Assembly (NCBI RefSeq): GCF_000005505.3
Contig: NC_016135.3
Location: forward strand, 16,338,613-16,402,612
DNA length: 64,000 bases
Source of the DNA: Brachypodium distachyon
Taxonomy: Eukaryota; Streptophyta; Magnoliopsida; Poales; Poaceae
Direction of reading: 5' to 3'
Shown piece by piece: positions 58,004 to 64,000 of this stretch (positions are counted from its first letter, which is position 1; each line of letters starts with the position of its first letter). Made by a program: the position numbers and the translations under genes. The notes beneath the pieces are model-generated. The model was not told where the DNA came from and did no database searches. It saw nothing but the letters and a program-made list of their open reading frames with translations.

Positions 58004-59149
58004 GGGAGGGAGATGCGAGCTAGTGAGAAGTGGAGCGGTTGGGGGGAATTTGAGTCATTTCACCCTTTTTCTCTTTTTTCAAGGCAATTTCCCCCTTTTT
58101 CTCTGATACGTTTTGGACGGTTTTACGTGGATGAGCGTCAGCTGTGTGTTGTTGCTTTTGCTACCTTTGGCTTTGGCTAGTCCTGGCTACGCGCCTACGT
58201 GAATAACCGACCGCTACATTACTCTCGTTTTTTTTGTTGAAGTCAGATTACAGTACGCAGGAGCACACAGTTTCGCACACCCACGAATTCGATAGCGTGG
58301 ACAAAAAAAGTTATGCCAAATCGAACTAATCCGAAACAAATTAGTGTATGACACTAAAAGAAAGTAAATGAAATTAGCAAATATGCGAAGGCAACGGTCT
58401 AGAACAAAGCCTAAAAGAATATATGAACGCTCGGGGAGCTATTGGGTGGACGACCGCGAGAAACTCCTTGGGCAGACGAATTCCGACAAGACATTTTTGG
58501 TTTGTCGAAACTTTTTTATGCCATTTTTGGAAAAATTTATATTTTTTTGTTTCATGACTTTGTATTTTTGAACTTTTAATCTTTTAAACTTTTACTATTT
58601 ATTTGAAACTTTTAAGGTTCTAATTTTTGAACTTCACATTTTTTTTACGAACTTTTAATTAAAAAGAAAAAAGGTAAAAAAGAAAACTTACCTCAGGTGG
58701 GGAGGCGCCCTTTGTCCCGGGCACCGACGCGGCTAGGGCGTCGGTGACGAGCAGCGACGCGAGGGGGGGGGGGGAGGGGGGCACCGGAGGTGGGGAGGAA
58801 GAGGACTCGGTCCTCTTAGACTGTTTTTTCATATTTTTTGCATTGCCTATATACTCACCTGCACGCTTACACTAAGAAATTAATGGAAACCTATGTAAAA
58901 AAGAATTAATGGGAACCAATGGCTCTGAAATACGATATGGTTGTTTCACACAATAAATACATGTGCATTTACTCGTAGTGATTGAGATGTGCCGGGTTTA
59001 ACTGATGAATCAACCCAAGCGGGCGAGACAACAACTATGTTGTCGCGAGCTAAGTAGTCAAAAGTTGCTATGTTTCGACAATTGAGTTTTCTTCCTTTCT
59101 CTAGAACATGGATAGGGTACTGGTTACATATGGATTTGCCGAAAATTGG
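58004..59149. other. GNAT upstream region
   Basis: 5' flank of the GNAT gene, then low-complexity G-rich and T-rich sequence (58560-58790, including a run of 11 G). No gene recognised. Confidence 0.4.
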
Positions 59150-59151
59150 TA

Positions 59152-59263
59152 CTCCCTCTGTCCCATATTAGTTGACTCAAATTTGCTCAAATATGGATGC
59201 ATATATACCTAAAAAGCGTCTAAATACATTTAATATTTCGGCACTTAGTATGGGACAGAGGAG
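59152..59263. mobile_element. Stowaway-type MITE
   Basis: TA at 59150-59151 and 59264-59265; ends CTCCCTCTGTCCCATATTAG and GTATGGGACAGAGGAG are inverted repeats. Same family as the MITE in the GNAT intron. Confidence 0.82.
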
Positions 59264-59265
59264 TA

Positions 59266-61043
59266 TTTAACAAAAGCAAAATGAAAATTTATGTGCTTAT
59301 GTTAGCATGCAAGGACATATGCGAGAAACTGAAAAACTACAAACAACTTAGCAATATAACAAGGAAAATATAAGATGTCTTATCTGGCAACCATAGTGTG
59401 GCTAAGATGGTCGACAATGTCCGAAAAGGATTGCTCAAGTCACCTTGGGAGATAGTAGTGTCAAGCGAGCGAAGATGATTTTGGTACTTATTGTGTTGTG
59501 ATGATGTCTAAAAGGGTCAAGGTCAGGTGGTGGTTTGGGGTTGAATAGAGTATAAGATTCATGTTTATGTGGATCCGACCTTGAAATGTTATGTGTCAAC
59601 AATGCTTCCACGGAGGAGACTGTGACAAATACGAATAAACAGAGGAGTGATCTGTGATTCCTATAGATCAAGTCAAAAGCATAAACAGAAATAAATTTAC
59701 TATTTGGTGGTCAACAGTCCTAGAAAGTTGATCCATACAAGTGCGACATGGAATCACCCGTATGTTAGGACTTCCTTCGTCATCCACTAGAGCTTTGCTC
59801 CTCTGGTGATATGGAATTGCATGCTTCGTGTCTCACCGCTGCCATAAGGGGCTCATCTTAGTTGTCGACCATCCATCTCTCCGTTTGCGATAACCGCTCT
59901 CTATCGCAACTTTTGACGTCGCCCGTGTTCCCTTCTCTCTTTCCCTTTTCCTAATGAGCCATATCTCGCATGCTATGTCCCATCACTTTGGTTATTGTAG
60001 GACCAAAATAAGGTGTAGGAGGTGGAATCTAGGGTTCTATTAGGTGTTCTTATGGTCAGTGGCCGGCTTGATGTTTGAGTATTCATTGTGATTCAACAAT
60101 TTGAAAGAGGGTTGAATCTAGTTGAACCCTTGATTTTCAGAAGTCGGCTTAGTTAATTTATGAAGTCGGTCCCAATTTATGAAAGCACATGCCCTTGAAA
60201 TGTTGAACGCTCTAGACTTTAAGCATGTTCTGTATTTTCGCAAACTCTTCAGAAATAGCTGAAAGCTGCCTCAAATTAATGGTCAAATGGATGGATGGAG
60301 AGAGAGAGAGCGCTCTACAGGGTAAACTCTTTTATACCGGCTCCGGTATATACCCGTGCTGTTTACACCCCAGTTTCGCAAATCTCGGCACGAGATCCGA
60401 CGGCCGAAACCGCACCGGTATATATCGAAGCCGTTACAAATGCCGCTCTCGAGCTACATACACTCTTATCACGAGGAGATGGGGTGTTAGAAAGTTTGCT
60501 GTCGTCACTACCAATCGCAAGCTATCTCCGCTAAATGAAAAGCTGGAAAGGGAGGAGAAGCATCACTTGACGTAGCTACTAGAGTCTAGAGGGAAGATCC
60601 CTGCCGCTGCTCCTACGTCTTGATCAAGTATACCAACTATTACATGTCCAGGATCAACTCCCTGCCGCTGCTCCTACCGCCGTCGATCAGGAAGATTACG
60701 GACTTTTAATTAACCCCAGTCGAATTCGATCAAGCATTCAACCACTGCATATATCTGGGTCCCTGGTGCCAACCGCAAACCAGACCGATGTTATTGCCCG
60801 CATTCTCAGATGAAGAATTTAAACCCCCCGTATATTGTACAGTCAGCCTCACATGCAGGCGAAGACGATATGCGTCGTTTCCTCTGAATTATCGCCAGCA
60901 TTGCATAGCCACCGACGCCATAAATTCGAGCCTGACCAAGGTAGATGGATCTTGCCGGAAATCCTTCAATGGTCAGCACAAGTAGCAGACCCGGCCGTTC
61001 CATCTCTGGAGATCAGAGGCGCAGTGGGCTTTCTAGCCAGCTC
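59266..61043. other. Intergenic, upstream of the Bet v 1-like gene
   Basis: No gene-like frame or transposon with clear ends. A repeated phrase CTCCCTGCCGCTGCTCCTAC occurs about 60598 and 60658. The right end is promoter sequence. Confidence 0.4.
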
Positions 61044-61050
61044 TATATAA
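61044..61050 (+). promoter_or_regulatory. TATA box of the Bet v 1/MLP-like gene
   Basis: TATATAA in CTCTATATAAGGAGCC, about 103 bases before the ATG at 61153. Spacing is normal for a plant gene with a 70-75 base leader. Confidence 0.75.
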
Positions 61051-61152
61051 GGAGCCGCAAGCTCTCGCCATGGACACAAATCACACGAGCCACAAGCGCA
61101 CCACGACAGTAGCAAGAGCTTTTGATCATATCTTGCAGCAATCGCTTGATCG

Positions 61153-61721
61153 ATGGCGTCCAAGGTTGAGCTTGTCGTGGAGGTGAAGTCCCCGGCGGAC
61201 AAGCTGTGGACGGCGCTTCGTGATTCGACGGAGCTGTTCCCCAAGATCTTCCCCGAGCAGTACAAGAGCATCGAGACCGTCGAGGGCGACGGCAAGTCCG
61301 CCGGCACCGTCCGCCTCCTCAAGTACACCGAAGGTAATTACCACACATATACACTTCGGCCGATTTTATAATTTGTCGATCCGCAGATGATTCCTGATCG
61401 ACATGTACGAGCATCGTCGATTTGCACGCAGGGGTCCCGATGGTGACGTTCGCCAAGGAGAAGGTGGAGATGGCGGACGACGAGAAGAAGGTGGTGTCGT
61501 ACAGCGTGGTGGACGGCGAGCTGGTGAGCTTCTACAAGAACTTCAGGGTGACGGTGCAGGTGACCCCGAGCGCCAAGGACGACGGTGCCGCAGCAGGCGC
61601 GGTGGTGAACTGGGCCATGGAGTTCGACAAGGCCAGCGACGCCGTGCCCGACCCGGACGTCATCAAGGAGACCGCCGCCAAGACCTTCCACGACCTCGAC
61701 GACTACCTCCTCAAGAACTAG
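61153..61721 (+). CDS. Bet v 1 / MLP-like (PR-10-related) protein, two exons
   Basis: Exon 1 is 61153-61333 and exon 2 is 61432-61721, with a 98-base GT-AG intron, giving 156 residues. The product starts with a short beta strand (V-E-L-V-V-E-V), has L-W-T-A-L-R-D and F-P-K-I-F-P, then a glycine loop V-E-G-D-G-K-S-A-G-T-V-R. It ends with a long amphipathic helix (D-V-I-K-E-T-A-A-K-T-F-H-D-L-D-D-Y). The intron position between residues 60 and 61 is that of the Bet v 1 superfamily. It is closest in form to major latex protein-like proteins (MLP-423 type): small cytosolic hydrophobic-ligand binders linked to defence and development. AATAAA-like TGAATAATAAAG at 61901-61912 is a good polyadenylation signal. 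The gene looks intact. Confidence 0.92.
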
Positions 61722-62406
61722 TTGCATATATAGCTCCGCATAGTACCGGCGGCCGGCCAAGGACGATCGAGATCCGTCCGTGGCTTGCTGTCGCCGCTGC
61801 GTTGCCTTCTCCGGTTCCACCTTGCACGTCGACGTGTTACTCTCATTGTGCTGCTGCGACCATGTGTGTCTCTGCCTGCTCTTGCGCACGTGATCGAGCG
61901 ATGAATAATAAAGCTGTCCAGACTTTAATTGACATGGGACGCGGTTGTTTTAGGTTGTTTGCATGCCCCCGGACATTATATTACTCCGTAATATACTCCC
62001 TCCGGTTCGGTTTGCTCCTGTACGAGAAAATCTTTTGTTAGGCCCATTAAAGCCTGCGCCTAATTAACCTTAATTTGGCCCATTAAACGAACCGTTTTCG
62101 CGCATGCATTGGTGGAGACCGAAACAACCGTATCGATGAAATCTTCCTCTTCTCCCGTACGAGAAAATCCTTCCTGGTTTACGTCAAAACTTTTCCGGCC
62201 GCTCCCGCAATTCTCCCCGTCAATCTTTCGCTCCAAACTACCATCCAAAACCCAAAAATTTGGCTTGACAAGCTCCCGCGATTCTGCCAGTCCCAAAATC
62301 CAAAATTGTCGCTGGAAAATTCTCGCGGCAATTCTCCTCTTTTTATAGGCATGGAGATCGACGGAGGAACACACCCGCGACGTCCTACCTCCTCCCTCTC
62401 GATTCC

Positions 62407-63069
62407 ATGGCGCCGCCGGATGGAGAAGAAGATCGCCGGCCTCGTCCTCTTGGCCTGCGAGGGCTTTCACGGGTAGCCTTCCAACCAAGATCTCCGGCCA
62501 CCGGAGTACTTCCTCCCCTTGGTCTTGCTGGACGCGGCGCCCTGCCCTCCTTCTCCATTGGCACAGCTAGAAGAGAGCGGGAGGCCTACCAACCAAGATC
62601 GCCGGCCACCGGAGGTCTTCCTCCCCTTGGTCTTGCCGGCCGCGGCGCCCTGCCCTCCTTCTCCATTGGCACGGCTGGAAGCGAGTGGGTGGTCTTCCAA
62701 CCCAGATCGGCGGCCACCGGAGGTCTTCCTCCCCTTGGTCTTGCCGGCCGCGGCGCCCTGCCCTCCTTCTCCATCGGCACGTCTGGAAGCGAGTGGGTTG
62801 TGCCGCCATCCGTTTTGCCGTGGCGGCGCGTCGGCCTGTCACACCCGGCGCGCCCTCCGGCACCAAATGAGGCCGGTTCGTCGAACTGGGCTACGGCCGT
62901 CCGGGGCGGGACGGGCAGTGGCGGGTCAGCTTTCGTGGGCTTCAGTCTCGGAGATGGCGGTATCTCCTTCGGCGGCGAGTCCATGGCCTTCAACAATTCC
63001 AGCGGCTCCGGTGGCATAGGGACAGGAGGTAGATCATCTAGTGAGAGGAGTACTTCTTGCGTTAGTTGA
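62407..63069 (+). CDS. Gly/Pro-rich repeat ORF within the mariner-like element
   Basis: A 220-codon frame starts at 62407 and contains three copies of a 36-residue unit with P-L-G-L-A-G-R-G-A-L-P-S-F-S-I-G-T. It ends in a Gly/Ser-rich stretch. It may be the first exon of the transposase gene, since plant MLE transposases have a variable N-terminus before the helix-turn-helix, but the helix-turn-helix itself was not recognised. It could equally be non-coding sequence kept open by the repeat. The opposite strand is also open over much of the region. Confidence 0.35.
   Translation: MAPPDGEEDRRPRPLGLRGLSRVAFQPRSPATGVLPPLGLAGRGALPSFSIGTARREREAYQPRSPATGGLPPLGLAGRGALPSFSIGTAGSEWVVFQPRSAATGGLPPLGLAGRGALPSFSIGTSGSEWVVPPSVLPWRRVGLSHPARPPAPNEAGSSNWATAVRGGTGSGGSAFVGFSLGDGGISFGGESMAFNNSSGSGGIGTGGRSSSERSTSCVS
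62483..62806 (+). repeat. 108-base tandem repeat, three copies
   Basis: Copies start AACC(A/C)AGATC at 62483, 62591 and 62699, each 108 bases (36 codons), with a conserved CCTTGGTCTTGC(T/C)GG core. The frame is unaffected by copy number. Confidence 0.88.
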
Positions 63070-63129
63070 TCATGCATAGGAGAGCACTGGAGTACTTCTT
63101 GCGTTAGATGATTTACTTTTTTTGTTTGG

Positions 63130-64000
63130 TTGCAGATCATGCACAGGAGAGCAATGGTGAGATCCATGCTGGTAATACCACAGGTGAGCGGTGGAGTCTT
63201 ACTACAACTTCTGAAAATTCCAGTGTATATTTTGGTGAGATCATATTCTTGTTTGCTATTTCAATCAAAGGTATTGGTGGCAACGGTATTGGAGAGAGCA
63301 TTGGCTACAGAGGCAGGGGATACAACCCCAATTTCGATCACGCGGACGAGTACCCTCCTAGCCAGGAGCATGTACAGATCCAACAACCACAAATCGTTGA
63401 CGGAAGCAAACCAGAAGGCATGTGTGGATTATTGCCTAAGGCATCTTGAGCCATGTACCTTAGAGGATGATCCCACCTTCAAGGCTGATATGAATATGGT
63501 TCATATCAATGAGAAGTGGTTCTACCGCACGCGGAAGAACCAGAAGATGTATTTGAGTTATACAGAAAGGGCACCACAACATGAATGTAAGCATAAAAGT
63601 CACATTCAGAAGATCATGTTCTTGTCGGCAATGGCAAGGCCAAGGTATGACGCGGAAGGCAACTGTGTGTTCGATGGCAAGATCGGGGTTTGGGCTTATG
63701 TTGATTGGGTTCAAGCTCAGAAGACGAGTCATAATAGGTTTGTTCTTTTTCATGTCAATAATTTTAGTGAACTCTTTTCCATGTTCATTTTTATTTACTA
63801 TTTGTGTTTCTGCTTGGGAGTATATGCATAGGTTAAGGGGGGCATGGGAGCTGAAGCCATCCAGATCTGTTGACAGGGCCAAAAGTCAGGAGTACTTAGT
63901 AAAATATGTACTCCCGGCTATTAAGGTAAAGTGGTCTGAGAGGGATAGGTGGAACACCATCTACGTACAACAGGACAATGCTAAAACTCACATTATGCCG
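63130..64000 (+). pseudogene. Plant mariner-like transposase, partial, catalytic Asn
   Basis: Exon up to 63737 and a second from 63832, joined across a 94-base GT-AG intron (63738-63831). Recognisable segments are V-H-I-N-E-K-W-F-Y, K-I-M-F-L-S-A-M-A-R-P-R-Y-D, G-K-I-G-V-W and Y-V-Q-Q-D-N-A-K-T-H. Plant MLE transposases use a DD39D triad. The second Asp (63974-63976) is present, but the first is AAT, coding Asn, at 63508-63510 where the family has Asp. That alone would abolish catalysis. Upstream exons are unclear, and the third catalytic Asp is beyond the window. Confidence 0.7.

Larger units (their letters stand above)
61996..64000 (+). mobile_element. Mariner-like element (plant MLE), left part
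   Basis: After TA at 61994-61995 the sequence CTCCCTCCGGTTCGGTTTGCTCC has the terminal form of grass mariner and Stowaway elements. A coding region for a plant mariner transposase follows and runs out of the window at 64000. The element begins about 275 bases after the stop codon of the Bet v 1-like gene. The right terminus is not visible. Confidence 0.7.

Noticed and set aside
57575..58180. 201-codon plus-strand Gly/Glu-rich frame
   Set aside because: It is antisense to exon 1 of the GNAT gene, whose minus-strand frame has a transit peptide and joins in frame to the GNAT core.

Overview
The window is nuclear DNA of a grass. The evidence is spliced genes, nested LTR retrotransposons, L1-type LINEs, and Stowaway, Tourist and hAT MITEs. 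The Stowaway sequences (CTCCCTCCG termini) resemble those common in Pooideae (wheat, barley, oat, Brachypodium relatives). That placement is an inference from repeat style, not from a search. No bacterial features, CRISPR arrays, rRNA or tRNA genes were seen.

Positions 1-26167 are a nest of Ty3/gypsy elements of the Tat lineage. Element B (1-4836, plus strand, left end outside the window) sits in the pol gene of element A. A continues 4837-6426, 12559-14219 and about 17602-20886, where its 3' LTR ends. Element C (6427-12558, minus strand, two 791-bp LTRs, 5-bp duplication GATCC) splits A's integrase. A 3.4-kb LTR-like block E (14220-~17601) is inserted further down A. To the right are the 3' part of another Tat element F (20887-22250), an inverted and truncated copy E' (22251-~24739), and a Tat integrase fragment G (~24740-26167). 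A, B and C each carry an antisense reading frame of the grass gypsy-associated PF04195 type; a short intron is visible in A and likely in B. F carries only the coiled-coil tail of such a frame.

Positions 26168-32396 hold mostly decayed, AT-rich repeat DNA, a pair of protein-kinase exon relics (CIPK-like and WNK-like), a 51-63 bp tandem repeat and another LTR-like block. Positions 32397-44637 hold a one-exon class III peroxidase (minus), a three-exon GASA/Snakin peptide gene with an apparent GC-AG intron (minus), two short LINE insertions with clear target duplications, and four MITEs.

Positions 44638-54562 are a TBL-type (DUF231) O-acetyltransferase-like gene. It is broken by a hAT-type MITE in exon 2 and a C-terminal frameshift, and its second intron was expanded by a 7.2-kb L1-type LINE. 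Next come a two-exon, probably plastid-targeted GNAT acetyltransferase (minus) and a two-exon Bet v 1/MLP-type protein gene (plus). The right end is the start of a plant mariner-like element whose transposase runs off the window and has Asn where the first catalytic Asp is expected.

Likely functional host genes are therefore few: the peroxidase, the GASA peptide, the GNAT enzyme and the Bet v 1/MLP protein. Nothing in the sequence links them in one pathway. No convincing new biological system was found. The most unusual items are the antisense, spliced, separately promoted frames of the Tat elements, the kinase exon chimera, the multiply hit TBL gene, and the in-frame tandem expansions in the LINE and mariner coding regions.
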